A stretch of DNA of 21,648 nucleotides from Haplomitrium mnioides (lineage: Eukaryota > Marchantiophyta > Haplomitriopsida > Calobryales), in NCBI GenBank assembly GCA_049999725.1, contig JBNGIS010021830.1, forward strand, positions 1-21,648, in the 5' to 3' direction. Position 1 is the first letter of the stretch, and the number at the start of each line of letters is the position of its first letter. The position numbers and the translations under genes are program-made. Positions 9,065 through 17,717 of this stretch are shown here, one piece after another. The notes beneath the pieces are model-generated. The model was not told the DNA's origin. It did not search any database and saw only the letters and a program-made list of their open reading frames with translations.

Positions 9065-9445
9065 CTATGTATTTAGACAATGATCTTGTCTTCCTAACAA
9101 TACATCAAGAATAGTATGGAACCTTGTCGACTTGTATTCCAACTTGATATCAAAGAGTTGTAGTTGATCTTCCCATCGATAATGACGACTTGTCATTTTT
9201 CCAAGTGAATTGATTGGAGCAATTGCTTGTGATCGGTGTGCATAAGTACATGCTTTCCTAAAAGATAGTGTCTCCAAACTTTGGTAGTATAAACTATTGC
9301 CAATTGCTCTCTATCCCTTGCAGAATAATTTCTCTTTACTACATTTAGCCGTTGTGATACTAAGGCAATCAGATGAAGTCTATCCTCAAACTCTTGTTGT
9401 AACACTACTCCAATAGCAAAGTTAGAGGCATCAAAATCAACTATA
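9065..9445 (-). pseudogene. RNase H remnant of the 7166-11959 element
   Basis: The minus frame 9405-9193 reads LQQEFEDRLHLIALVSQRL, then KRNYSARDREQLAIV and WRHYLLGKHVLMHTDHKQLL, typical of Ty3/gypsy RNase H. The final TDH includes a catalytic Asp. A frameshift moves the sequence to 9277-9065, with SRHYRWEDQLQLFDIKLEYK before the integrase. RNase H removes the RNA strand during cDNA synthesis. Confidence 0.88.
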
Positions 9446-9529
9446 CAATGTGCATTGGATCATACAATTGTAGAATTGGATGAGAAGACACCTCATCGTT
9501 GAGTCGTTGAAATGTCTCTTAATCTTTGG

Positions 9530-10330
9530 TCGTCTATTGAAACTTTGCTTTCTTGCATAACAAATCCGTAAGCAGTGCAGCAATATAAGCATAGTGTTGG
9601 ATGAATCTTTGATAAAAACTTGCCAATTCATTGAAAGCTCGAACATCCTTTGTAATAGCCTTAATCTTCTCTTCCTCCATTTTTATGCCATCTGCAGACA
9701 ACTTATGTCCTAGATTAGTCACCTCTTGCTTCCAAAACACACACTTGGACTTCTTGTAATAAAACTTCCAATTGTGTAGTCTTTGCAACACTTTTTTAAC
9801 ATGATCATGATCCTCACCATCACTTTTAACTAAGTATGAGTATATTGTCCAAAAACACCAACACTGATTTATCCAATAAACCATCAAAAATTTGATGTAT
9901 TAGTAAGGCCAAATGTAAGAACCTTCCACTCAAAATGCATATACCTTGTACGAAAAGCCGTCTTTGGCACATCACTTGGCTTGATAGGAATTTGCCAATA
10001 ACCACTTCAAAGATCCAACTTAGAAAAGAATTATGCAACATAAAATAAATCCAATAAATCATCAATACGAGGTAGAAGATATGCATTCTTCACTATTTGA
10101 TTGTTCAAGCCTCAATAATATATACAAAAACAAAATCCACCATTTTTCTTTGGCATAAAGAATATTGGAGCTTCCCAAGATGAAATACTATGTTGAATGA
10201 AATCCTTCTTAAGAAGATCTGTTAATATCTTCCAAAGCTCCTCTAATTCTCATGGTGATAACCGATATATAGGTCAATTATAAAGAGTACTTTTTGGTAT
10301 CAACTTAGTCGAAAAAGGCATTCCACGATC
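9530..10330 (-). pseudogene. Reverse transcriptase remnant of the 7166-11959 element
   Basis: In order on the minus strand: a YRLSP-ELEELW start, SSWEAPIFFMPKKNGG, a LPRIDDLLD segment, [28 protein letters not shown], then LVFLDNILIL. These are the conserved RT blocks of Ty3/gypsy elements. The second Asp of the FLDD catalytic pair is Asn (9844-9846, ATT on the plus strand); fragment 1 keeps FLDD. A connection region with NWKFYYKKSKC and KQEVTNLGHKLSADGI follows. Several stops and frame changes are present. Confidence 0.9.
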
Positions 10331-10925
10331 ATGTAGTAACCTTTTTGGCAAATTCTCCGAAAACAAATTTGCAAACTCCTTCAAAATATCATCAATCATT
10401 GAGGTAGGAATACTTTTTCCTCCTTGATTACTCAAGTCAATGATGGGCTTGATCCAAACAACAAAGATAGGCAACTCTTGCTCCATTGAATTAAAATGCT
10501 GAACTGATTTAGGCTTCTTCACCAATAGTGTCGAACACCCAAAAAACATTTATTGCCTTGTAAGGTAACTTGAATCTGTCACTTTGCCTTATCAAATTGA
10601 CCGGATAAATCTTCAAGCCAAGGCAACCGTAAAATAATGCCATATTGTATAGGTCCAATAAAAAATTACATAGATTCCATATACTCTTTTCCAATCCTTA
10701 GAAGGAATAACTTTTGAGAGCAAAACACATGATAGTTTTGGCTATCGGCCATAGTTATAACACTCTTCTTGATAGGTCTAAATTTTGCTTTGGTTATCTT
10801 AGCAAAACGTAGTGACATAACATTTTCAGAGCTTCCGCTACCCACCAACATTCTACAAGATTGTTCCTCAATCATACCATCAAGATGGAACAAAGTACCT
10901 TGAATTCTTGTCAAAAATTTTATTC
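10331..10925 (-). pseudogene. Protease-like remnant and protease-RT linker
   Basis: RIQGTLFHLDG and RMLVGSGSSENVMS fit an aspartic protease, where LVDSG is expected. The catalytic Asp is Gly (codon at 10840-10842 on the plus strand). The linker before RT has LRLPWLEDL, close to the usual LGxxWL. A stop follows EYMESM at about 10666, then further broken frames reach the RT. The protease would cleave the Gag-Pol polyprotein; without the Asp it cannot. Confidence 0.8.
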
Positions 10926-11480
10926 CATTAGAGCTTGCAAAGTTTTGAGTATGTTGTTTGAATAGTTGAGGATGCAACTTAGCTTCTATAGTAGTAGTTA
11001 ATGAGTCATCCCTCTCCACCATATGCATTGCTTCTTGTAATTGAGTAGACTCTCTCATAGTAACTTCTACTCTCATGCGAGGCTTCAATCCCCAAACAAA
11101 GCGATCTAGTGCTTCTTCTTCTCTTAAATCCGAAATTTGCATAGTTGTATTTTGAAAGTGTGCAACAAAGCTTCTTACTGTACCAAGTTGCTTCAATTAG
11201 ACCAATCAACCTCTTGCTATTTTTGGAGCATTTACAATCCTAAATCTTGAAATCACCGCTTCTTTAAACTCACACTCAGAGAAAATAGGAGCAACATATC
11301 CAAATCGTGCTTGTTCTACTTGATATCTCAACCAAGTCTTAGCAGCTCCTTCTAATTAACTTGCCACAAATAGATTTTGTCGACCATATTTTTTAATGTT
11401 TGTAGCTTCAAAATATTGCTCACAATTGAATATGAAGTTCTTAGATGCACCAAAAACCATCCTCCCATCATATGCTTTTG
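10926..11480 (-). pseudogene. gag remnant
   Basis: The best part is KQLGTVRSFVAHFQNTTMQI, then LREEEALDRFVWGLKPRMR and QLQEAMHMVER, the retrotransposon gag pattern (YVAxFxxL, EEALxxFLxGL, LxEAIxxA). Upstream, on the minus strand at about 11470-11250, the weaker NFIFNCEQYFEATN and LEGAAKTWLRY continue gag with stops. No CCHC knuckle is seen downstream. Gag forms the virus-like particle in the cytoplasm. Confidence 0.85.
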
Positions 11481-11628
11481 ACGATGGAAATCGTCCAAAA
11501 CACTCTTCTTCTCAAAAAGTTGCTTTTTTCTTTCATTCTTCCTTCCAAAAGGTGTGAAAGATGTTCAAACCAATGCTCCATTGTTTGAATTGATTCTCCA
11601 TGTAACTCACTACCAAAAATGAACCATA

Positions 11629-11640
11629 GCTCTGATGGCA
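11629..11640 (-). other. Primer-binding site, initiator-Met tRNA type
   Basis: On the minus strand TGCCATCAGAGC matches TGGTATCAGAGC, the usual site complementary to plant initiator-Met tRNA, at 10 of 12 positions. It lies one base inside the inner end of the 5' LTR, where this site is expected. Confidence 0.8.
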
Positions 11641-11641
11641 A

Positions 11642-11959
11642 TATAAAACAACACAAGAACCAAATCCAAATAAGTAGGAATTCATAGCGAACTCCAATAG
11701 AGTTCCTCAACCAAAAGCAACTCAAGGCTCAAGCTAAGACCAACAGTGCAAGCAAAAGCCAAGCAACCAAAGAACCCAAGTGATTCGAGAGGAACCTCAG
11801 AATGAAGAGTGGGGCTAAGAAGCCCTTCTATTATACAAGAGAAGAGGGTGTCATCCTTGAAGTCACTTCTAACTTCAACTCTAAAAGTGACTCTCTACCA
11901 CTTTCTTCACTTCTCTCTATTTTCTTATAAATAGCACAACCTTATGTTGTACTAATATA
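11642..11959 (-). repeat. 5' LTR of the 7166-11959 element
   Basis: It aligns to the 3' LTR but lacks about 70 internal bases. Both termini have lost the TG/CA ends by apparent transitions: the plus-strand inner end is TATAAAA against TGTAAAA in the partner, and the outer end is ATATA where CA is expected. The TATA box has lost one A. Confidence 0.88.
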
Positions 11960-11964
11960 CCTAT
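11960..11964. repeat. Right target-site duplication (CCTAT)
   Basis: CCTAT directly follows the LTR and reads into ATG-AAT-GCC of the interrupted exon. It pairs with CTTAT at 7161-7165 and equals the unoccupied site in copy 3. Confidence 0.8.
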
Positions 11965-12215
11965 GAATGCCTACCAAAAGCTTTAGATATTTTACAATTT
12001 TTTTACTGACCATTTGTTAATAGAGCAAGATTGGATCTTAGATCTTTGTTTTAGATTTGACACATGCCTTGTTTGTGCTTTAAAGTTGATGCAAAATTGT
12101 ATTGCTCTAGAATATGATGGATGTTAGCATATCTATATTCCTTAGAGAGTTTTGATGATGGCTTTTTTCCATCTGATGTTATAGAATCACATGTTGTATA
12201 TGTGTACCTGTTGGT
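11960..12215 (+). pseudogene. Copy 1 exon C, right half: SAM-binding-like motif region
   Basis: The frame continues from the left half: MNAYQK, then QDWILDLCFRFDTCLVCALK and NCIALEYD. Copy 3 has MNLYQKP and LDLCFGSDIGLV. The order N-x-YQKP then LDLCFGS resembles motif X (HPTQKP-like) followed by motif I (DPFxGSGT-like) of beta-class amino-methyltransferases. In this copy the Gly-rich loop is lost (FRFDTC). Over 183 bases from the ATG at 11963, hand alignment to copy 3 gives about 45 differences and no indel. In-frame TAG stops lie at 12125 and 12143, both shared with copy 3. Similarity ends at about 12215. Confidence 0.6.
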
Positions 12216-12889
12216 TTGATAATGGAACAAGGCTTTGTGAAGGAAGGAGCCTTATTTGTGGGAGGAAAAGGGAATTAGAAAGGATGGAAGAGGAAGAGAA
12301 GAGAAGGAGAGAGAAGGAGGGAAGAAGAGAAGAGGGGGAGGAAAGACATGACTCTATTGTAGTATAGAGATGGAATTCTAAAGAGATAAGGTAGAGGTAA
12401 GGTAGGGAATACATATATGTATCTAATAGAAATAATTAGACAAATCTTCTTAACTTCTCGTATGGGAACAATAACAACTAAGCTTTTCTACTCTTGCTTA
12501 GAGATATGTAAACACTCAATACCTAATGAAAACATACCTACACTTGGAAAACTAAAATGCAAACATTAAACTTTAAAAGGAATACAAAGAGTAAGCATGT
12601 AAACTCAATATATGGAAAATAATGATACTTGATATTTTCAAGTATCAATATGGTAAATGTATATCAATTTTTTTTCTCGAGAGACAGCTAATAGCCTTTG
12701 CATATATCGCTTAAATATCTCTTCACACGACTCAACACAAAAATTACACCATGCCAATATACAAATTACAACAACAGACTTTAGCTCAAATACTTCTAAT
12801 AGAACAAATATGATTGACAGAATTAACAAAATACACACAAAGTGAGTACTCTCTCTATATATGTTTGATACCTTAGCATGAGCCTCAGT
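12216..12889. other. Unassigned sequence downstream of copy 1
   Basis: Similarity to copy 3 stops abruptly at about 12215, so this is either an insertion or a rearrangement joint. Apart from the purine tract at 12287-12346 there is no recognisable coding or repeat structure. Small open frames on both strands at 12640-12845 overlap and lack any motif. Confidence 0.5.
12287..12346. repeat. 60-base uninterrupted purine (GA-rich) tract
   Basis: Only A and G occur over about 60 positions, with AGGAAGAGAAG-like units; purine-rich sequence extends upstream to about 12261. It is a simple low-complexity tract. Confidence 0.9.
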
Positions 12890-13824
12890 CCTCTTCGAAT
12901 GTTATAAACTTTCCCAATACAATCGTCCACTTTGCCATAATTTTGTATTTCCGTTCGTAGACTGTGCCCCATCCGATTAGACTCTGACTCCAATTCAACT
13001 TTGACTTCCGATTTACTCGGTGTTCATTCCTTAACTTCCTTTCAATTCCCTACAATGAAGTTTTATTAATACAATTCACACTGGTATCCATCTTCCTCAA
13101 TGAAGATGAGCTTGTTGAATGCTGGTTTGCCATATCTCCACCTCCATCCTCTTAAGGCCTACTTCCACTATGAATCAAAATGAAATAAAGCTTGCTGTCC
13201 CTTAGAACAGAATAGAACAGAACAGAATTGAGTACCTCTCATAACAAAACAGAATCTACTACCACCTCCTTTCAGATCATAGGTGTTTACTTCCTCATAA
13301 TAGGGCATATTTTCACTCAAGTCTTCACAATCCATCTCTTGAAACCCATGCCTCAATCTGACCATCTATAACTTCAATCAACGGAATCTTGCTTCAACTT
13401 AACTTTCATCCCAATAGGTCCATTTTGATCTCTATGCATCCTTCAATCTCCAAATTTGCACGCTGCACTACTTTGCAACACCGAATGATTGAACTGCTCC
13501 TCATGCTTGAACAATCCTCTGCTCACAAAATACATGCCCTTACAGAAACATGCAGCCCTACTTCAAACAAGACACGTGCAGCTCTACTCTTCTGAAATAC
13601 TTGCTCTTGCAAAAAGCCTCATACTTTGCTACAACGTCTGACCATGTCTTCTGCTCTTATGAGAATATAGGTCTGTTACTCTACTCAGCTCCCCCAATCG
13701 GCACACATAACTACCAGGGTACCATCACTAAATAGAGCACATGAAATGCGTGGATATCTCCATTGACTAATAAGTATTTGTATATTTAAGAATGTAGTAG
13801 AATGAACCATACTAAATACATCAA

Positions 13825-13922
13825 AGTTTAATGCAACGTAGAAATTATCAACATTATTCAGTATTCAGCTCACTAATTGCAATAGAGTTTACTGCAGTAT
13901 AGAAATTGTCAGCAGTATTCAG
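13825..13922. repeat. Two direct repeats of about 37 bp, spaced 61 bp
   Basis: AGTTTA(A/C)TGCA(A/G)(C/T)(G/A)TAGAAATT occurs at 13825 and again at 13886, each ending in ATTATTCAG or AGTATTCAG. The intervening sequence is unrelated. This is a local duplication. Confidence 0.75.
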
Positions 13923-14189
13923 AAAATTGCAACCAGATTAGCATCTCCACACCATCAGTTTTCATCCGCAGTACTATCCTAAGGAGTCCTCTCCATGTGA
14001 TCAATCCTCTAGCCCATCCACACTCCACTGCTTGGCTGATTGCAAAGCATGGCTGAACAACTGCTTTCTGTACAAACAAATGCCTTGATTGATGTCTTGC
14101 TCCACGAAATGACATATTTGTAGGGCCTTGGTTGCATTCAACATATTCTGCAATGTTTTACCTCTCCAGATGATGCACGTTCGATTTTT

Positions 14190-14258
14190 GATGGTGAATG
14201 AATTCTTGTTGTACTCCAATCTTTTAGATGGTGAATGAATTCCTATTGTGCTCCAACC
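14190..14258. repeat. Tandem duplication of about 37 bp
   Basis: GATGGTGAATGAATTC followed by (T/C)T(G/A)TTGT(A/G)CTCCAA(T/C)C occurs at 14190 and at 14227, directly adjacent. The second copy starts the ATG-led open frame at 14228, which weakens the case for that frame being a gene. Confidence 0.8.
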
Positions 14259-14609
14259 CTGAAACTGCAATTGGCTCCCCACCAGACCAGCATATTCCGC
14301 TTGTGATTCTTCTCGGTTATGTTCAGCCCAAAGTAAGGATTAGTTATGCTGGGATGATAACTCTCAATCCGCAGCACACTTCACCTTCGATTTTGCGCTA
14401 TCTTTCCCTTTCTTCATCTCAAGGCGGAGGTGTCGCATGTTACTCCTTGCCAATGTTTGTGTATCTCCATTCCATTGCTCTTTCTTTGTGGCTATGTCAA
14501 TCCTTTTCAGATATAATCAACCTTTTTAATTGAGAATTGAGAAAGGACAGTTCACTAACCATGCAAATCAGGTCACGAATTTTGAATCAAATCAGATCTC
14601 ATCCTTGTC

Positions 14610-14889
14610 CCATGCAAGAATGAAGGAGATGAAGTGGACACCTTGGAGGTCCCTTCTGAGTCTTCCTAATGAAGTCAAAATATCAGTTTTGAAACAGGTG
14701 GAAGCCAAAGAGCTTTCAATGGAAGAAATGTCTCGCAAGGCATAGAGACATAAAGTTTTGGCAGTTATGGTGAAATCTTTCTACTCCAAAGTTTACTACA
14801 GCAGTTGGGAAGTAGCAAGAGAGGAGTACTCTCTCCACACTAAGGATTCAAAGATGGCTGCATTGTACTTGAGTTTTGAGAAGCTTTTG
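14610..14889 (+). pseudogene. Copy 2 exon A
   Basis: The frame reads KEMKWTPWRSLLSLPNEVKI, then LKQVEAKELSMEEMSRKA, a TAG stop, RHKVLAVMVKS and a lysine/serine-rich end. It aligns codon for codon with copy 1 at 5580-5853 (RVEVGELLIEKMS, RHNVLVVMVKS). It is less damaged than copy 1 and keeps Trp where copy 1 has TGA. The exon ends at 14889 before GTAAGTTT. No known domain is recognised; the sequence looks helical. Confidence 0.6.
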
Positions 14890-15401
14890 GTAAGTTTGTT
14901 TTTCCACTCTACATTTATTTGTCTAGAGTTGCATTGAATTTATTGTAGATTGTGTTTTGTTAACGTGAAATCATTTTGAGTTTCTAGTTTACCACACAAG
15001 AACTGCAATGTCCATGCATGCCTAGACTTTGAAGTCCAGGCTTGCCTGGACATTGATGTCCTTGCGCTCTTGGACATTGCAGTCCTTACGCATAGGGACT
15101 TGAAGTCCATGAGCGCTTGGACACAATGTCCATGTGCGCATGGACTTCAAAGTCCATGCACGGCTAGACTTTTGAGTTCGAGTGCCAAGACTTCAATGTC
15201 CATGTGCGCATGGATATAGTGTTTGGACGCGCAGGGACTCCAAGTCCCTACATGGAAGGACAGCAATGTTCATACGTGCATGGACTGTAAAGTCAATCTT
15301 AGTTTTACCACCAAGGTCTTTGCTCAAATTGTCTTCCTCTCTAAAGTGTAAATATTTTTTGTTGTCCCCTCTTATTTTTTTCTGTTTCTGCTATATGGAA
15401 G
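14890..15401 (+). other. Intron of copy 2 containing minisatellite array 3
   Basis: Donor GTAAGTTTG at 14890. The acceptor is probably GGAAG ending at 15401, after T-rich sequence. The intron sits at the same codon position as 5854-6298 in copy 1. Confidence 0.55.
15005..15296. repeat. Minisatellite array 3: about 12 units of 22-24 bp
   Basis: The same consensus as arrays 1 and 2 is used (GGACT NNNN AGTCCATG NN CGCAT), but with more ATTG/ACAA/TTCA loops and more CGC in the spacer. Many units keep the inverted-repeat arms, and some steps are 22 bases. Loop sequences differ from array 2 although the intron is homologous, so unit turnover is faster than that of the flanking exons. Confidence 0.83.
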
Positions 15402-15645
15402 AGGAAACAACGTTTAAACGGCAGCTTGCCAAAAACATTATGACAACTACAAAAGGGAGAAAAGATCAGGGGTTTAAGAAGCCCTACGTAATCAAGACCA
15501 GCCTCCAATACTTGTTTCTTACCTTCTTGCTTTTTTGCTTCATTGCTAGCAAGCTAGAGAGTGGAAATCACGGCAACAAAATGATGTTGTTGCCCTTCTA
15601 ATTGATGGATTTATGAGAAACAAAGACAAGCCTAGGACTTACTGT
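15402..15645 (+). pseudogene. Copy 2 exon B, truncated
   Basis: The start ETTFKRQLAKNI corresponds to KTFKQLLAKKL in copy 1. Further matching stretches are around GNHGNKMMLLPF (copy 1 KARHQNDVVVSP) and RNKDKPRTYCD (copy 1 EEKDEDLMSYVD). Similarity to copy 1 stops at about 15645, and the next bases match the 3' flank of copy 3. The open frame that runs from the array into this exon (from 15182) is not evidence of coding across the intron. Confidence 0.55.
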
Positions 15646-15654
15646 GATGTAATT

Positions 15655-15850
15655 TCTATACGTAATAAAGTATTTTCTTTACAAAATTTAATTTGCTAAG
15701 GCTTCAATCTTATTACACTCCCAATCCAATTTAAGTCTATTCATCATGATTCAAATTTCTTTGCAAAATGGTTTTTGAACAAAACGTGTTGATTTTTATT
15801 TAAATTAACAATGAAGTTCATGCTGGCATGAAAGTTTGCTTTTTTTTTTT
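15655..15850 (+). repeat. 3' tail shared with copy 3
   Basis: TAATAAAGTATTTT, then TTTGCAAAATGGTTTTTGAA and AAGTTCATGCTGGCATGAAA, match the minus strand at about 20700-20900 (TAATAAAGTATTTT, TTTGCAAAATGATTTTTGAA, AAGTTCATGCTGGTATGGAA). AATAAA just after the coding end in copy 3 may be the family's polyadenylation signal. Confidence 0.75.
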
Positions 15851-15914
15851 CATTTTCTGTTTCTTCTTAGATGGCCTTCGACATTCCTTACTTCCAACTA
15901 TTCAGAAGTCTGTG

Positions 15915-16050
15915 CTCGCTTCAACTGTCCATGCACGCATGGGCTTCAACTTTTCAAGCTTAAGTTAGCTTTAGTTCTTCCTACGTGCATGGATCTTTCC
16001 TACAATATGTGCATGTACTTGGGCTTTAGTTGTCTATCTGCGCATAGACT
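15915..16050. repeat. Degenerate minisatellite units downstream of copy 2
   Basis: Stretches such as GTCCATGCACGCATGGGCTT, ACGTGCATGGATC and GCGCATAGACTTGAGC carry the spacer and half-arms of the 24-bp unit, irregularly spaced. A single related unit occurs in the 3' region of copy 3 at 20463-20490. Confidence 0.5.
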
Positions 16051-16485
16051 TGAGCAATCTTTTCACAATTTTGCTTTAACAATCCTCTTCCACCAACATT
16101 TTGGGGTTCTATATTAATAAAATTTTGATAAAATTTGAATGTTTTTATAAATTTTACAAATTTTTGCAATCATTGTTAGTTTTTAAAATGGTTAGCAACA
16201 AATGTCATGTTTTGCTTAGATATGTTTTGTTTAGCAATGCTCATGCTTTTGAAAGATGAAATTATGAAAGCAATTTTTGTAAAATGCTTATAAGAAGATT
16301 TGTTTTTAATGTATTGTGCACTCAAAGTAAGCCATTTTTATATATAAAATTACATTTTCCTTGTAAACAAATATTACTAACGTCAAATCATGATTTTGCA
16401 TACTAAAATTTCAAAATTGATTTTTGCAAATGCCAATTGAAACATGAACCAAGTAGTGGTTCATGGTTCAAAGTAGTGGTTATTC
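16051..16485. other. AT-rich sequence, no gene seen
   Basis: T- and A-rich DNA without coding signal. Its last 40 bases (GTTCAAAGTAGTGGTTATTCAAG) resemble the sequence before fragment 1 and the sequence at 19346-19402. Confidence 0.5.
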
Positions 16486-17340
16486 AAGGTGTTAATATCT
16501 GATAGAGATCCACAATTAATTAAGAAGTTTTGGTGAGAGTTGTTCACACTTTTAGGTACCAAACTATCTATGTCTACAACATATCATCCTCAAACAGATA
16601 GGCAAATCAAACACACAAATTGCACTATGGAGGATATGCTTCAAGCGTTTATCAACATTCATCACACAAATTGGGATAGTTTTTTACTGGTTGTGGAGTT
16701 TCCATACAACAACTCTAAACAAACAACTATTGGATTTTATCCTTTCTTTCATAATTCATGTCAACATCCTCATGTCCTTGATGGTTTGCTTTCTGCTTCT
16801 TTTTCTAATGTTCCAAGTCTTTCTAGCTTTTTGTCACATTTATCTTCCTCTTTGTAAGATGCTCAAAATCATCTTCTTATTGCTCAAAATTGGCAAAAAA
16901 TATGCCGATAAACATTGTAATTGTTTCTCTTATGTTTAAAGTTGCTAAGTAATGCTTTTTACTCATGATCTTCTTTTGTCTTTAGGTACTTATATCCATA
17001 AGTTGTCTCCAGCTTGGATTGGTATTTTTCTCTATTTCTTACGTTATTTCTCCCATTGCATACAAACTTGATCTTCCTCTCTTTGTGAGGATTCATCTTG
17101 TATTCTATGTCTTTAAACTTAAGTCTTTTGTTTCTAGTCCTTCTTCTTTTCCAAACTATGTTTTGGCTAAACGAGTCCTCAAGCATGGGCGACATCCTCA
17201 AGTTCAATAGAAAGGTTTGTGGAAGGGATATCTGCTTCATGATGCTACTTATGAGCCATATTTGAACCTTGACAATGCTCAAGAGGCCATTCGACTATTT
17301 GAAATTTTCAATCATGATGAGGATGTCATCAAGTAGATGA
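16486..17340 (+). pseudogene. Integrase core and chromodomain-like tail remnant
   Basis: LISDRDP keeps the second catalytic Asp (16501-16503). The YHPQTDRQIKHTN segment has Lys where the third catalytic residue, Glu, is expected (AAA at 16609-16611, a G-to-A change). VEFPYNNSKQTTIGFYPFFH continues the core. After several frame changes, a VFYVFKLK-like piece and a GKDICFMMLL-type out-of-frame stretch correspond to the IHxVFHVSxLK and chromodomain region of the 7166-11959 element. The tail ends near 17335 with a stop before the polypurine tract. Confidence 0.85.
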
Positions 17341-17348
17341 CAAGATTA

Positions 17349-17717
17349 TGTAATACAAGCATGATGTTGTGTTATTTATAAGAAAATAGAAGGAAGTGAA
17401 AGAAGTAGTAGGGATTACTTTTAGGCTTGAAATCATTTTAAGGTTACTTGCTTTTGAAGTTACGTTAAGTGACATGATATATAGACACTTTTAGGGTTGA
17501 AATTGGAAGTGACTTGTAAGTAAAGGAAGGAGGTGACACCATCTTCTCTTGTATAAATAGAAGTCATAGCCCCACTCCTCATTCTAGAGTTTTTTTTTTG
17601 AATTACTTGTATTCTTTGGTTGCTTGACTTTTGCTTGCCTTATTGGCATTTGGTTGAAGAACTAGAGTTTATTATGAGTTCTTACTCATTTGGATTTGGT
17701 CTTTGAGTTCTCTTACA
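17349..17717 (+). repeat. 3' LTR of fragment 3
   Basis: Bounded by TGTAATA and TTACA, a 5-base inverted terminal repeat typical of LTRs. It aligns with the other three LTRs and is the best guide to the true LTR start. The TATAAATA box is at 17552-17559. At 369 bases it lacks a block present in fragment 1. Confidence 0.88.
17552..17559 (+). promoter_or_regulatory. LTR TATA-like box
   Basis: TATAAATAGAAG, identical to the box at 2587-2594 and in the same LTR context. Confidence 0.55.

Larger units (their letters stand above)
7166..11959 (-). mobile_element. Ty3/gypsy chromovirus-type retrotransposon, near full length, dead
   Basis: Two LTRs in the same orientation bound a 4.8-kb element. Read on the minus strand its order is 5' LTR, primer-binding site, gag, protease, RT, RNase H, integrase, chromodomain-like tail, polypurine tract, 3' LTR. 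This order (integrase after RNase H, with a C-terminal chromodomain-like module) defines Ty3/gypsy chromoviruses. It is flanked by a 5-bp target duplication inside an exon of copy 1. Stops and frameshifts affect every domain, and catalytic residues of protease and RT are changed. A hand comparison of about 215 aligned LTR bases shows about 22 substitutions, so the insertion is old. No CCHC zinc knuckle is visible between gag and protease, so that part is probably deleted. Confidence 0.93.
3736..12215 (+). pseudogene. Copy 1 of an unrecognised multi-exon family with a DNA-methyltransferase-like 3' end, split by a retroelement
   Basis: The whole relic is reconstructed from its separate parts: N-terminal pieces (3736-4100, 4540-4990), a central exon (about 5000-5853), an intron with a minisatellite, an exon at 6299-6828, a short intron, and a last exon at 6946-7165 that resumes at 11960-12215 beyond an inserted retrotransposon. 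Paralogous DNA at 14610-15850 and 20670-21549 (minus) supports the exon and intron limits. Introns are kept, so the copies arose as DNA and not as retrocopies. Stops and frameshifts occur in most exons. Similarity to copy 3 ends at about 12215, so the 3' terminus is missing. The N-terminal extent and whether all pieces belong to one transcript are inferred. Confidence 0.55.
12890..14605. other. Less AT-rich block of unknown origin
   Basis: Its composition differs from its neighbours (more C and fewer long T or A runs), and it shares nothing with the three family copies. Frames on both strands are short. One ATG-started frame of 101 codons at 14228-14533 is serine- and leucine-rich without a motif. 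An AGAACAGAAT-type short repeat is at about 13205-13228. It could be an unrecognised transposable element inserted between copies 1 and 2. Confidence 0.4.
14610..15850 (+). pseudogene. Copy 2 of the family, lacking the methyltransferase-like exons
   Basis: Exon A (about 14610-14889) matches 5580-5853 of copy 1. The intron (14890-15401) holds minisatellite array 3. Exon B (15402-about 15645) matches 6299-6510 of copy 1. Sequence then jumps to a tail (about 15655-15850) that matches the 3' flank of copy 3 on the minus strand. Everything encoding the methyltransferase-like part is missing. Stops, for example TAG at about 14743 where copy 1 has GAG, show it is dead. Confidence 0.65.
16486..17717 (+). 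mobile_element. Ty3/gypsy retrotransposon fragment 3, 5'-truncated
   Basis: Starts abruptly inside the integrase core at AAGGTGTTAATATCT, the same segment as 2052-2066 in fragment 1. It runs through the integrase C-terminal part and chromodomain-like tail to a 3' LTR (17349-17717). It belongs to the same family and strand as fragment 1, but each begins at a different point. The right flank after TTACA is TTAAG; the left target duplication cannot be tested. Confidence 0.9.

Noticed and set aside
14228-14533. ATG-started 101-codon frame, possible small gene
   Set aside because: The start lies in the second half of a 37-bp tandem duplication. There is no recognisable motif, and no promoter or conserved neighbour. 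Chance is likely in this less AT-rich block.
15182-15601. 139-codon frame spanning the minisatellite and exon B of copy 2
   Set aside because: It runs through the intron and changes frame relative to the exon B similarity with copy 1; its length comes from the codon-periodic array.
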